Positions 10,015 to 19,070 of a stretch of DNA of 64,000 nt are shown here, piece after piece. The stretch is taken from NCBI RefSeq assembly GCF_013112225.1, contig NZ_JABFHI010000003.1:310001-374000 (forward strand). The letters are read 5' to 3'. Both the position numbers and the translations under genes were made by a program. Numbering within the stretch: the first letter of the stretch is position 1; the number at the start of each line of letters is the position of its first letter. This DNA is from Vreelandella azerica (GTDB lineage Bacteria; Pseudomonadota; Gammaproteobacteria; Pseudomonadales; Halomonadaceae). The notes beneath the pieces are model-generated. The model was not told the DNA's origin. It worked only from the letters and a program-made list of their open reading frames with translations, and made no database searches.

Positions 10015-10581
10015 ATGCGCACAACACAAGCACGTGCCGGAGTCAGGCGAACCGTGATCAAGACGCTCTGCGTTCTGGTGGGCATGGTGGGCTTTACCCT
10101 GGCTTTAATACCGCTGTATGACGTCTTTTGTGAAATCACCGGCCTGAATGGCAAGACGGCCAGTTCGGCCCAGGTGGTCAGTGCAGGTGAGGTGGATAAA
10201 TCCCGTGAGGTGCGGGTTCAGCTGGTCACCCGTACGGGCACTGGGCTTTCCTGGCAGCTGCAGGCGCTGGATCCTGTGATCACCGTGCATCCCGGGGAAA
10301 TTTCTCAGGCCATGTTCCGATTTACCAATCTGGGCGATATCACCAGTTCAGGCAAGGCGGTGCCAAGTATCACGCCGTCGGCAGGGGCAGAACATTTCCG
10401 CAAGGTGGAATGTTTCTGTTTCCAGCAGCAATCGCTGATGGCGGGCGAAACGCTACAGCTTCCGCTGGTCTTCCAGATTGCCCCGGATCTGCCTGAGCAT
10501 ATCAAGACATTAACGCTGGCCTATTCGCTTTATCCAAGCGATGAAGATGAAGTGGTCGCACTGGGAGGCGCGTATGACTAG
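10015..10581 (+). CDS. ctaG: Cytochrome c oxidase assembly protein CtaG/Cox11
   Basis: Copper chaperone that inserts CuB into subunit I. An N-terminal membrane anchor (VLVGMVGFTLALIPLYDVFC) is followed by a periplasmic Ig-like domain with the copper motif VECFCF. At 188 aa the length is usual. The ATG at 10015 is preceded by GGAGG at 7 nt, better than the upstream GTG-type option. The 3' end overlaps the start of coxC by 8 nt. Confidence 0.93.
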   Translation: MRTTQARAGVRRTVIKTLCVLVGMVGFTLALIPLYDVFCEITGLNGKTASSAQVVSAGEVDKSREVRVQLVTRTGTGLSWQLQALDPVITVHPGEISQAMFRFTNLGDITSSGKAVPSITPSAGAEHFRKVECFCFQQQSLMAGETLQLPLVFQIAPDLPEHIKTLTLAYSLYPSDEDEVVALGGAYD

Positions 10582-11448
10582 TCAGTATTATGTTCCCCCT
10601 ACCAGTAAGTGGCCGATCATTGCCGTGGTAGTGATAGGCAGCACTGCCATTGGCGCCGGTTCCCTGATGAGCTATGGAACGGGTCTGCCGTTTTTGGTGG
10701 CAGGGCTGGTGGGGATTGCTCTGGTGATGGCGGGCTGGTTCAGGGATGTGGTCAATGAATCCATGGGCGGGCTCTACGACAGCCAGATGGATCGCTCCTT
10801 CCGCCAGGGAATGGCCTGGTTCATCTTCTCGGAAGTGATGTTCTTTGCAGCCTTTTTCGGGGCGCTTTTCTACGTCCGAGTATTTGCCGTGCCCTGGCTG
10901 GATGGTGAGGGCGCCAAGGGGGTTACTGCGCTGCTGTGGCCGGAGTTCACCGCCAGCTGGCCCTTGATGGATACCCCGGACCCCAGCATTGGTGGGCCGT
11001 GGGAAGTCGTTAACCCCTGGAAGTTACCGCTGATCAACACCCTGATCCTGGTGACTTCCAGTGTGACGCTCACCATTGCCCATCATGCGCTGAAAGCGGC
11101 GACCGGCCCAGGCTGCGCCAGTGGCTGATCGTTACCTTGCTGTTGGGGCTGGTGTTTCTGGTGGTTCAGGGCGTCGAGTACGTGGAAGCCTGGAATCATC
11201 TGGGCCTGACGCTGCAAGCGGGTATCTACGGCTCGACCTTTTTCATGCTGACAGGGTTTCATGGCCTGCATGTCACCATTGGTGCCATTGTTCTGGCGGT
11301 GCTGCTGGTCCGCGTGCTGAAAGGCCATTTCAGCGCTGATAACCACTTTGCCTTCGAAGCCGGTGCCTGGTACTGGCACTTTGTGGATGTGGTCTGGATT
11401 GGCCTCTTTCTGTTTGTCTATGTTTTTGAACTAGGTTTTCTGAAATAG
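10574..11448 (+). CDS. coxC: Cytochrome c oxidase subunit III (one frameshift)
   Basis: Seven-helix subunit III of the haem-copper oxidase. Family motifs include FRQGMAWFIFSEVMFF and GFHGLHVTIG, and the C-terminal WHFVDVVWI. The start ATG 10574 overlaps the end of ctaG and has GGGAGG just upstream. The frame breaks near 11098-11101; one added base restores HHALKAADRPRLRQWL and a protein of about 291 aa. Confidence 0.92.
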
Positions 11449-11481
11449 GTTTTCTGAGATCGGTTTTCTAAAGCCGCTCGC

Positions 11482-11670
11482 CTAGCTGAGCTGGCCCTGG
11501 GAAAACCCATAGATCAACAGCAGCATCAGCACCACGGCCAGGGTGATGCGCAGTTTCAGAGAGGTCAGCGTACGCCTGGAACTAGAGGCATCCTTGAGCA
11601 GAAAACCGGCGCCTGCCGCCAGGCTGGCCAGCATGGCGATAAAGGTAAGGGCGATCAGGAGCTTTAGCAT
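11482..11670 (-). CDS. DUF2909 small twin-transmembrane protein
   Basis: A 62-aa protein with two transmembrane helices (about residues 1-20 and 42-58) joined by a short basic loop, matching the DUF2909 family often found in proteobacterial cox clusters. It lies on the opposite strand to its neighbours. Its ATG (11670-11668) overlaps the surf1 ATG (11669-11671), sharing a CATG. GGAG sits 6 nt before this start, inside the surf1 coding region. Function unknown; the setting suggests a role tied to oxidase assembly. Confidence 0.75.
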   Translation of the reverse strand: MLKLLIALTFIAMLASLAAGAGFLLKDASSSRRTLTSLKLRITLAVVLMLLLIYGFSQGQLS

Positions 11671-12436
11671 GATCAACTCCACAGCGCTGAAGCGCAGAAA
11701 TGGCAGGGCATTCAGTCGACCAAATAACCGCCGCCAGGTCAAACGCCTGGTCAGCCTGACGGCTTGGTGGGCGCTCTGGGTGAGCCTGACGGTGGTGGGG
11801 CTCTTGCTGGCTCATTGGCAGTGGCAGCGGGCCGCAGAGAAAACCCAGTTGATTGCTCAGCAAGCCGCCACTGAAAAGTTGCACAACCCCCAGGCGGCCC
11901 CCGCCAATCTGGCCAAGGTAACGCTCTCAGGCCACTTTCTGGGCGAACAGACCCTATGGCTGGATAACCGGGTGCTGGAGGGGCAGGTCGGGGTTGCGGT
12001 ACTGACGCCCTTCGTGGCGGATAGCGGCCACTGGTGGCTTGTGCAGCGCGGTTTTATGCCCACCGTGGTGGATCGCAGCGTCGAGCCGGAGGTCAGCACA
12101 CCGCAGGGGCCACAGGAAATCAGCGGTGTCTGGCAGCATCTTCAGTCAGGCAATCTGGTGCTGGGGGACAACCGCGAAGGTAACCGCCTTCAGTCGGTTG
12201 CGCTAAGCCCCTGGCAAGCGCTGACCCAACCGCATTTTCAGGGCGTGCTGCACCAGAATGCCGGCGAGGGCAAGCTGGCAAGCTGGTGGAAGCCTAGCCA
12301 GATGCCTCCCGAACGGCACATTGGCTATGCCGTTCAGTGGCTCTTGCTGGCGCTTTTGGCGTTGGTGATGGGCGTGGTCGGGCACCGGGTGCTTTATCAG
12401 GACAAGCCTCACAACCGCCGTGAGGAGAGAGCATGA
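11669..12436 (+). CDS. SURF1-family oxidase assembly protein
   Basis: Helps insert haem a into subunit I. The SURF1 pattern is present: an N-terminal helix (about residues 30-50) ending in HWQWQRAAEK, the periplasmic motif GHFLGEQTLWLDNR, WWLVQRGFMP, and a C-terminal helix preceded by HIGYAVQWLLLA. The length is 255 aa. The start at 11669 has AGGAG 7 nt upstream; this Shine-Dalgarno lies inside the divergent DUF2909 gene. The stop overlaps the next start as ATGA. Confidence 0.9.
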   Translation: MINSTALKRRNGRAFSRPNNRRQVKRLVSLTAWWALWVSLTVVGLLLAHWQWQRAAEKTQLIAQQAATEKLHNPQAAPANLAKVTLSGHFLGEQTLWLDNRVLEGQVGVAVLTPFVADSGHWWLVQRGFMPTVVDRSVEPEVSTPQGPQEISGVWQHLQSGNLVLGDNREGNRLQSVALSPWQALTQPHFQGVLHQNAGEGKLASWWKPSQMPPERHIGYAVQWLLLALLALVMGVVGHRVLYQDKPHNRREERA

Positions 12437-12946
12437 GGGGAGAGACTATGAAAGCCAAACTGCAGTTTATTGTGCTGATAGTGGTGCTGGGGGCGCCCGT
12501 GCCGGTTGCCTGGGCGATGCTGCACTGGCAGGTCGGTATCCCGCAGAGCGATGTGGCCCGGGGGAACTGGATCATCAGCTGCCGCCCTTGAACCAGTGGC
12601 CGCTGGAATGGCAGGCCAGCAATGAGCGCTGGTCACTGGTGTGGAGCGCACCGCAGGCCTGCGCGGCCGAATGTCAGGCCCAGGCGGATCAATGGTGGCG
12701 GATGCACAGAGCCTTGGGGCGCAAGGCAATTCGGGTAGAGCGCCTGCGCCTGAGTGAGCAGCAACAGAAGGTGTTGCCGGGGAAGCCAACCTGCAATGGC
12801 AAGGCAGCCCGCCGTCATGGGTGGAGGACTTTCAGGTCTGGCTGGTCGACCCTCAGGGCATCGTAGTGACCCGCTATGCGGCGCTCCCTGATATAGAGGA
12901 TGTACATAAAGACCTGACGCGTTTGCTCAAACGCAACCCGGAGTAA
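12433..12946 (+). CDS. Cox-cluster membrane-anchored protein (two frameshifts)
   Basis: Short protein with an N-terminal signal anchor (LQFIVLIVVLGAPVPVAWAML) and a soluble domain with WSLVWSAPQACAAECQAQAD, resembling the uncharacterised gene between surf1 and ctaA in Pseudomonas-type cox clusters. Two G-run losses (12560-12564 and 12779-12782) split it; restoring both gives about 171 aa ending KDLTRLLKRNPE. The ATG at 12433 overlaps the surf1 stop (ATGA) with GGAG upstream; an in-frame ATG at 12448 also has a good ribosome site. Role unproven. Confidence 0.7.
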
Positions 12947-12949
12947 CTG

Positions 12950-13012
12950 GCCGGAAAACCATATACCCGGAAAACCATATGACCCGGATAAAGATATACC
13001 CGGATAACAATA
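12950..13012 (+). repeat. Short degenerate direct repeats before ctaA
   Basis: The spacer between the two genes repeats CCGGAAAACCATAT twice and then variants of ACCCGGATAA two or three times. It looks like local tandem duplication; no coding or terminator structure is evident. Confidence 0.6.
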
Positions 13013-13025
13013 ACAAGGGGTCGCT

Positions 13026-14083
13026 ATGATGATAGCTGACGGCAATCTTCAGGAACATGATCGCCATGCCGTTCAACGGGCCTTGCAGTTGGCTGGGCTT
13101 GGCGTGGGTTTTACCTTTGTGGTCATTCTTGTCGGTGTCTGGACGCGCCTGGTGGATGCCGGGCTGGGTTGCCCGGACTGGCCTGGCTGCTATGGCGCCC
13201 TGGTGGTGCCGGATGCCGAGCGCGCCGCCGGATTCGCACCGGATGCGCCGCTGGATACCTTCAAGGCCTGGGTTGAGATGTTCCACCGCTATATTGCCTC
13301 CGGCCTGGGGCTGGTAGCGCTGGCGCTGGCCTGGCTGGGGTGGCGCAATCGGCATATCCCCGGCTATCCGCTGCTGGCAAGCTTTGTATTGCTTGGCCTT
13401 ATCTGCCTGCAGGGAGCCTTTGGTGCCTGGACGGTTACTCTCCAACTCTGGCCCCAGGTCGTGACCCTGCATCTGATGGGCGGCTTTAGTGTCCTGGCCA
13501 CTTTTTTCTGGCTATATCGCCGCCTCAAAGCCTGTCGCGACGGCCACCCGCCCAGCTTGAAGCTGCCTGGTCTCTGGTGGCTGGTGGTAGCGTTGCTGGC
13601 CTTGCAGGTGGCGCTCGGGGGTGGACATCCAGCAATTACGCCGGTGTGGCCTGCAGCGGGTTTCCTACCTGTAACCACCAGTGGTGGCCTGACTACATGG
13701 ATTTCAATGAAGGCTTCCACCTGACACAGGAGGTCGGCCCCAATTATCTGTACGGCCAGCTGCACGCCGGGGCACGCACTGCCATTCATTACACTCACCG
13801 CCTTGGGGCGCTGCTGCTGGGGGTGGTGCTGTTGGCCCTGGCGCTGCGCTATAGAAACCACGCCCAGGCGCGCCACTGGTTAGGCGTGGCGCTGGGCGCC
13901 TATCTGCTGCAGGTCTCACTGGGCATCATTCTGGTATTGAATGCCCTGCCGCTCTCGGTGGCGCTGCTGCACACCGCCGGTGCGGCCTTGCTGATGCTGC
14001 TGTTGCTGCAGAGCGGCTGGGCGCTCGGCAACCGTCAATCCACACCGCAAGTCTTTGCTGACAGGAAGGTGGTTCATGCGTAA
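13026..14083 (+). CDS. ctaA: Haem A synthase CtaA/COX15 (one frameshift)
   Basis: Oxidises haem O to haem A for the oxidase. Eight transmembrane helices in two four-helix halves are visible; conserved motifs are WTRLVDAGLGCPDWPGCYG, EMFHRYIAS, HLMGG and IHYTHRLGA, supplying the haem-ligand histidines, and the Cys of ACSGFPTCN. The frame breaks in the G run at 13617-13621 (five seen, six needed for ALGGWTSSNYAG). The restored length is about 352 aa. Its 3' end overlaps ctaB by 8 nt. Confidence 0.9.
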
Positions 14084-14996
14084 TACAGGACTGGTAATAG
14101 ATCCAAAGCAGGAACTGGCAGCGTACTTAAACCTGGCCAGAGACTATTTTGAACTGGGTAAGCCTCGCGTGGTGCTGGTCATGCTGATATGTGCCGCCGT
14201 TGGCATGGCGCTGGCCGTACCAGGGTTGCCGGACATCTGGCTGGCCATAACCGGGCTGGTGGGGATTGGCCTGGCGGCAATGGGCGCGGCGGCCTTCAAC
14301 CACCTGCTGGATCGGCGGTTGGACAAGCTGATGCTGAGAACCTCCCGGCGCCCGGTGGCAGAAGGCCGGATTGGTGATTGGCAGGCGGCGGCCTATGCCT
14401 GCCTGCTGTCGTTAGCGGGCCTGGGGCTTCTGTGGAGCGAGGTTAATCCGCTGACCGCCATACTGACTGCATCAGCACTCTTGGGCTACGCGGTGATATA
14501 CACCGCTTTTCTGAAACACGCCACGCCGCAGAATATCACTATTGGCGGGCTGGCCGGGGCCTCACCGCCCCTGCTGGGCTGGACGGCCATGACCGGCCAG
14601 CTAAGCCCGGATGCCTTGCTGTTGGTGCTGATCATCTTTGCCTGGACGCCCCCACATTTCTGGGCATTGGCCATCCACAAGCGCGAAGAATACGCCGCTG
14701 CCGGTGTGCCAATGCTGCCGGTCACCCACGGTAACAGCTTCACCCGCCTGCAGCTTTGGCTGTACGGCTGGTTGACGGTGGCCGCCACACTTCTGCCATT
14801 TGCAACGGGAATGAGCGGCTGGGTCTATCTGCTTGGAGTCATAGGTCTCAACGGCCGGTTCATGTACTGGAACTGGAAAGTCTGGCGCGGCGATGATCCC
14901 AAGACTCCGCTGGGCGCTTTCTGGTTTTCCATCCGCTACATCATGTATCTGTTTGGCTGGCTGTTGCTGGACCATTATCTGGCCCTGATGGGCTAA
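14076..14996 (+). CDS. ctaB: Protohaem IX farnesyltransferase (haem O synthase)
   Basis: Adds a farnesyl chain to haem B, giving haem O for CtaA. It is a UbiA-family prenyltransferase, 306 aa, with nine predicted helices and the Asp-rich motifs NHLLDRRLDKLM and the second region KREEYAAAGVPMLP. ATG 14076 is chosen because AGGAAGG precedes it; it overlaps the end of ctaA. Equivalent to cyoE. Confidence 0.92.
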   Translation: MRNTGLVIDPKQELAAYLNLARDYFELGKPRVVLVMLICAAVGMALAVPGLPDIWLAITGLVGIGLAAMGAAAFNHLLDRRLDKLMLRTSRRPVAEGRIGDWQAAAYACLLSLAGLGLLWSEVNPLTAILTASALLGYAVIYTAFLKHATPQNITIGGLAGASPPLLGWTAMTGQLSPDALLLVLIIFAWTPPHFWALAIHKREEYAAAGVPMLPVTHGNSFTRLQLWLYGWLTVAATLLPFATGMSGWVYLLGVIGLNGRFMYWNWKVWRGDDPKTPLGAFWFSIRYIMYLFGWLLLDHYLALMG

Positions 14997-15013
14997 TCAC
15001 TTGAGGGACCCTT

Positions 15014-15208
15014 ATGCGGCGCTCATCCATCGCTATTGTCATTGCCACGGTGCTGATATTGGGCGCCGCCGCAGGGTGGGGCGCCTACTATACTAAACTC
15101 CCCATTGATGAGGCACTCTCATGCTGTTCAACACCTGGCCGCGGCTTTAACCGCACCTGCGGTGGCGTTTTTATGATCATTGGTGCCGCACTGCCGCTGC
15201 GAACATAA
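15014..15208 (+). pseudogene. Truncated sco (SCO1/SenC) remnant
   Basis: The first 32 or so residues form a signal-anchor helix (VIATVLILGAAAGWGAYY) of the kind that starts Sco copper chaperones, and the position directly after ctaB is where sco normally sits. The CxxxC/thioredoxin domain is absent. After codon ~35 the sequence becomes unrelated and ends at 64 codons. I read it as a 5' remnant left by a deletion; a genuine small membrane protein is the alternative. Confidence 0.5.
15148..15175 (+). terminator. Possible terminator at the end of the cox cluster
   Basis: A short stem (ACCGC with GCGGT, loop ACCT) is followed by GGCGTTTTTA. It lies inside the sco remnant and could end the cox transcript. 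The stem is only 5 bp, so this is tentative. Confidence 0.4.
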
Positions 15209-15290
15209 AATGAGCGCTATATAATGTATGACTGATGTAAATGGCTATAGATAGCTGACTGTAATAACAACCGATAATGATGAGGTGCTC

Positions 15291-16280
15291 ATGCAGGTCA
15301 CTCTGGACGAGATTGAAGCAGCGACCCACCGTGCGTTAATTGCCCACGGTGCCGAACCAACGCCTGCCGCCGCCGTGGCCCATGCGGTGCGCCGGGCGGA
15401 GGCCGTAGGCAACGTGATCTGTGGCCTGTATTACCTGGAAAGCTACTGCCTGCAATTGGTATCCGGGCGGGTGAAGGGTGAGGCCAAACCAACGATCAGC
15501 CAACCCCGGCCAGCTTCTGTGCTGGCAGATGCTGGCTACGGTTTTGCTCAGCCTGCCTTTGCTGAGGCGCTACCGCTAGCGGTTGCCGCTGCCCAGGCGC
15601 AAGGGATAGCCATGCTGGCGGTTTGCCACGCGCACACCTGCACCTCATTGGGTTACTTCACCGAACAGATTGCCGCCCACGGCCTGATTGGCCTTGGCTT
15701 TACCAATGCTTCACCGATAGTGGCGCCCCCAGGCGGCACAAAAGCAGCTATTGGTACTAACCCGATTGCCCTGAGCGTGCCAGGTCGCCAGACTGATGAC
15801 CCGCTGCGCCTGCATTTTGATTTTTCAACCTCAGCAGTTGCCCTTGGCAAGATTACTATGGCCAAGGCAGCGGGCGAGCCGATTCCTGAAGGCTGGGCGA
15901 TTGACGCAGAAGGTAACCCAACCACCGACCCCGAAGCTGCGTTAGGCGGTTCCCTGGTGAGCGCGGGCGGCTATAAAGGTTGGGGCTTTGGCCTGCTGGC
16001 CGAATTGCTGGCGGCGGGGATTGCCGGAGGCGTAAACTCGCTGGATGTCAAAGCGCTCAAGGCACCAGAAGGCGCCCCTCACGACCTGGGACAGTGCTAG
16101 CTGCTTGACTCCAGCACCTTTGGGGATCATTTTGATGAACGCTTTGCCCGCCTGGCAGAAGCTGTGAACGAACAGCCAGATGCGCGCCTACCCGGCGCGG
16201 TGCGCGAAGAGAAAGTGCTGGTTGAGGTGCCCGATGCGCTATGGAACCGGGTGACCGAATTGGCCAGCGTGGCGGCCTGA
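15291..16280 (+). pseudogene. Ldh_2-family malate/L-lactate dehydrogenase with in-frame amber stop
   Basis: NAD(P)-dependent oxidoreductase of the malate/L-sulfolactate/ureidoglycolate family. Recognisable motifs: the catalytic His in CHAHTCTSLGYF, PPGGTKAAIGTNPIA, DFSTSAVALGKI and the GYKGWGFGL loop. The same frame continues past a TAG at 16098-16100 with LLDSSTFGDHFDERFARL and stops at 16280, giving 329 codons, the normal length. A single C-to-G change in a Tyr codon (TAC to TAG) would explain it. Unlike the other broken genes here this is not a length error. A TATAAT at 15220-15225 may be its -10 element. Confidence 0.8.
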
Positions 16281-16590
16281 TTGGTTAATCCAGAGGTCTT
16301 CAGCGAGGCGTTTATTCCTGTTCCAAACCATGCGCCAAGAAGGCTTTTGGTGCACTAACAATACAATAATGGACTATGACCACAGAACTCGTTTCCCAAC
16401 TGCAGCAAAGTTACGACAACGTTCTTTATTGATATGCTTCAGGAGCTTTGCCGCCAGGGGTTGGTAACGCCGATTGAGATCTGAGTTAAGGACTTGGTTC
16501 TTCATAAGAAAGGTCTCCGGTCAAGTTCTTGGACGTGTCTATTCAGCGTTTGGAAAGCACATGATGGGAGAAAACCTTGATCACTGGGCA
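16281..16590. other. Intergenic stretch without a recognisable gene
   Basis: About 310 bp between the Ldh_2 pseudogene and the ynfA-like gene. Short open stretches in all frames are interrupted, and no protein family, terminator or repeat is recognised. It may hold decayed coding sequence, as the surrounding region is degenerate. Confidence 0.5.
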
Positions 16591-16926
16591 TCAAGCCGCT
16601 CGGGGCGCAAACATGATAATCGCCATGCCGGTAAGCGCCACCGCTGAACCGAGCAAGTCCCAGCCGGTAGGGCGCACGCCATCCACTGCCCACAGCCATA
16701 CAATGGCCATAAAGATATACACCCCACCGTAGGCGGCATACACCCGCCCCGATGCGGTAGGGTGCAGCGACAGCAACCACGCAAAGGCCGCCAGGCACAA
16801 CGCCCCTGGCACTAACAGCCAGATGGTTTTGCCCTCCCGCAGCCACAGGTACGGCAGGTAACAGCCCAGAATCTCCATCAAGGCGGTGACCAGAAACAGC
16901 CCCAGGGTTTTGAGGTCTATGGGCAA
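16591..16926 (-). CDS. YnfA/UPF0060 small membrane protein
   Basis: A 111-aa protein with four transmembrane helices and the family motifs [26 protein letters not shown] and [16 protein letters not shown]. The family resembles small multidrug resistance transporters in size and fold; transport of cationic compounds has been proposed for relatives. The start ATG is at 16926. It stands alone in a degenerate region. Confidence 0.88.
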   Translation of the reverse strand: MPIDLKTLGLFLVTALMEILGCYLPYLWLREGKTIWLLVPGALCLAAFAWLLSLHPTASGRVYAAYGGVYIFMAIVWLWAVDGVRPTGWDLLGSAVALTGMAIIMFAPRAA

Positions 16927-16988
16927 AGCAGGGCCTCTTTGTTAGTGGTGGTTGTATTGGGTCTGACTGTCATTTGGCTTATCCACTA

Positions 16989-17799
16989 TCACCTCACCAG
17001 CCGCCATTGTTCATTTTCCTGCTGGGCTTGGCCGAGGGCGGCCAGCGCTGAGAGCACTTCGCTGACGCCTTTGACCGGTTTGCGTTTGAACTGGCTGGCC
17101 AGGCTTTCTGCGCTGTGGGGGCTGGCGGCGAGCATATCGCGCAGCAGGGTGACTTGGGTGGCGAGGTCTTTGGGCCAGCTGGCCTTGGTTTTGTCGGCAG
17201 CGGGGGCGGCGTCGGCGCGGGTGGCGCTGGCCATTTCGGCCTGGGTCGGGGCGGCTTCTTGCGGCGCCTGATACTCTGGGCGCAGCCAGCGCACCTTGCC
17301 TTGGGCTTCTTCGGCGGCGCGTTCTTTGTTGATGGCCACCAGGCGCATCAGCAGTTCTTCTTCGGCTTGGGCTTGGGCGGCGGGTTTGTCCGGCAGTGGG
17401 GTGGTGGCGCCGGGCAGGCCGACCAGTTGTTCGGCGAGATCCTCCCAGCCGTAGGCGCTGAATACCGCGCGGTCAAGTTTGTCGTGATCATCCAGCAGAG
17501 TGCTGACCAGCCCTTGCTGGTTGATGGTTTGTTCTTTCTGGGTCAGGGATTCTCCGGCGCGGAGCTTTTCCATGACGTTATAGATACCGGTCAGCGTCAG
17601 CGCGGGGTGTTCGGCCTGCTGGCGCTTGCGGTGGGCGTCGATCTGCTCGGCGAGTTGGCCGATTTTTGCGGCCTGCTCGTCGCTGGGTTCAGGGAATGGG
17701 AAAGTCTCAAAGGAACGAGATACAACATAGGTTGGCCTATCTTCTAGCGTGCTTCCTGTTGCGATAGACCAAGTGAAATGTAATTTTGAGGATAGAACC
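16989..17799 (-). pseudogene. DNA methyltransferase remnant, C-terminal part (downstream of IS)
   Basis: C-terminal segment of a large class I SAM-dependent DNA methyltransferase of the type found in single-polypeptide restriction-modification or BREX-like systems. Hallmarks: LSSKLHFTWSIATG, FETFPFPEPSDEQ, LTGIYNVMEKLRAGE, VFSAYGW and GKVRWLRPEYQAP. The coding frame enters directly from the IS left end at 17800. Joining it to the segment at 19068-19847 after removing the IS and one 3-bp duplication restores an unbroken frame (SFELGV-LSSKLHF). Confidence 0.8.
17797..17799. repeat. Target-site duplication, left (ACC)
   Basis: ACC directly left of the IS, matched by ACC at 19068-19070. A 3-bp duplication is usual for IS3-family insertion. 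Confidence 0.75.
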
Positions 17800-17867
17800 T
17801 GAAGTGGACCCCAAAATTTGGACAGGTGCCTAAGCTATGATTCATCATCTCCACAAGGAGGAGAATC

Positions 17868-18152
17868 ATGAGCAAGAAACGCAAACAATACAGCGCATCA
17901 TTCAAGTCCAAAGTCGCTCTGGCCGCCATCAAGGGCGACCAGACCACATCCGAAATTGCTGCTCGTTTTCAGATCCACCCCACCATGGTCAGCACCTGGA
18001 AGCGCGACTTGCTGGAGAACGCTACCGACCTCTTCGAAGGCAAGAAGAAGGTCGGCAAGCAATCCGATGAGCCCAGCACAGACGAGCTGTACCGTGAGAT
18101 TGGTCGACTGACGGTGGAACGCGATTTTTTGTCGCGCAAGCTCGATCAGTAA
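17868..18152 (+). CDS. IS3-family transposase OrfA
   Basis: A 94-aa helix-turn-helix DNA-binding protein that recognises the IS ends. The HTH is in QTTSEIAARFQIHPTMVSTW, followed by a leucine-zipper-like tail. ATG 17868 follows AAGGAGGAG at 7 nt. The gene ends beyond a T_TTT_TTG slippery site, where a -1 shift would fuse it to OrfB. Confidence 0.92.
   Translation: MSKKRKQYSASFKSKVALAAIKGDQTTSEIAARFQIHPTMVSTWKRDLLENATDLFEGKKKVGKQSDEPSTDELYREIGRLTVERDFLSRKLDQ
18125..18131 (+). promoter_or_regulatory. Programmed -1 frameshift heptamer (T TTT TTG)
   Basis: The seven bases fit the X XXY YYZ form in the OrfA frame (GAT TTT TTG). A -1 slip here enters the OrfB frame and yields the OrfAB transposase, as known for the IS3 family. 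Confidence 0.7.
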
Positions 18153-18999
18153 GCCGCCAACAGCGGTTGGCAATGATCGAGCGTGGTCATCCCCAAATCA
18201 GTCTTTCACGCCAGTGCGAGCTGCTCAAGCTGAGCCGCTCATCGGTGTACTACGTCCCTCGTGAGCCATGTCAGGAGGATCTGGACCTGATGTATCTGAT
18301 TGATCAGCAACACCTGGAAACGCCGTACTATGGCTCTCGCAAGATGCGTGCCCATTTGCAGCACCAGGACTATCGGGTCAATCGGAAGCGGGTGCAGAGG
18401 CTGATGCGCACCATGGGCATTCAGGCGGTGTATCCACGCCCCAGAACCAGCATTCCGGGCGACGGGCACAAGGTTTATCCGTACCTGCTCAAAGGGCTGA
18501 AAATCGACCGCCCCAACCAGGTGTGGGCAACAGATATCAGCTATATTCCGCTGGCCCGGGGCTTCATGTATCTGGTCGCCATCATCGACTGGTACACCGC
18601 AAGGTGCTGTCCTGGCGGGTCTCCAACACCATGGACACAGACTTTTGTGTCGATGTCCTGGAGGAGGCTCTACAGCGCCATGGAGCGCCGGAGATCTTCA
18701 ATACCGATCAGGGTGTCCAGTTCACCAGTGAGGCCTTCACAAACGTTCTCAAAGATCATGGCATCCGGATCAGCATGGACGGCAAGGGCTGCTACCATGA
18801 CAATATATTCGTGGAACGGCTCTGGCGCAGCGTCAAATACGAGTGTGTTTACCTTGCCGCTTTCGAGGATGGACAACACTTGAAGCAGGCGCTCCACCGG
18901 TACTTCTGGCATTACAATCAGACCCGGTACCACCAAACCCTTGATTACCAAACGCCCGATGAGGTGTACTACGGGCAACCCATATCTCTGGCAGCCTGA
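18131..18999 (+). pseudogene. IS3-family transposase OrfB (one frameshift)
   Basis: Catalytic DDE integrase domain. The Asp residues are in WATDISYI and NTDQGVQF, and the Glu is in FVERLWRSVKYE; HTH_21-like sequence YYGSRKMRAHLQ precedes. Frame B begins at the slippery site. It breaks near 18597, where CC should be CCC to give DWYTRKVLSWRVSN. Restored, the domain is full length. Confidence 0.85.
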
Positions 19000-19067
19000 G
19001 TCAGGGAAACAACCGGATTATAGCTTAGGGATACCATCAGGTTGTCCAACTGATTGGGTCCACCTCA

Positions 19068-19070
19068 ACC
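19068..19070. repeat. Target-site duplication, right (ACC)
   Basis: ACC directly right of the IS, the partner of 17797-17799. Confidence 0.75.

Larger units (their letters stand above)
17800..19067 (+). mobile_element. IS3-family insertion sequence (1268 bp)
   Basis: Imperfect terminal inverted repeats (TGAAGTGGACCCCAAAATTT at the left; TGAGGTGGACCCAATCAGTT reading inward from the right), two overlapping transposase frames, a DDE motif and a 3-bp target duplication (ACC). It sits in antisense orientation within the DNA methyltransferase gene. The transposase frame B carries a one-base loss, so this copy may be inactive unless that is a sequencing error. Confidence 0.92.
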
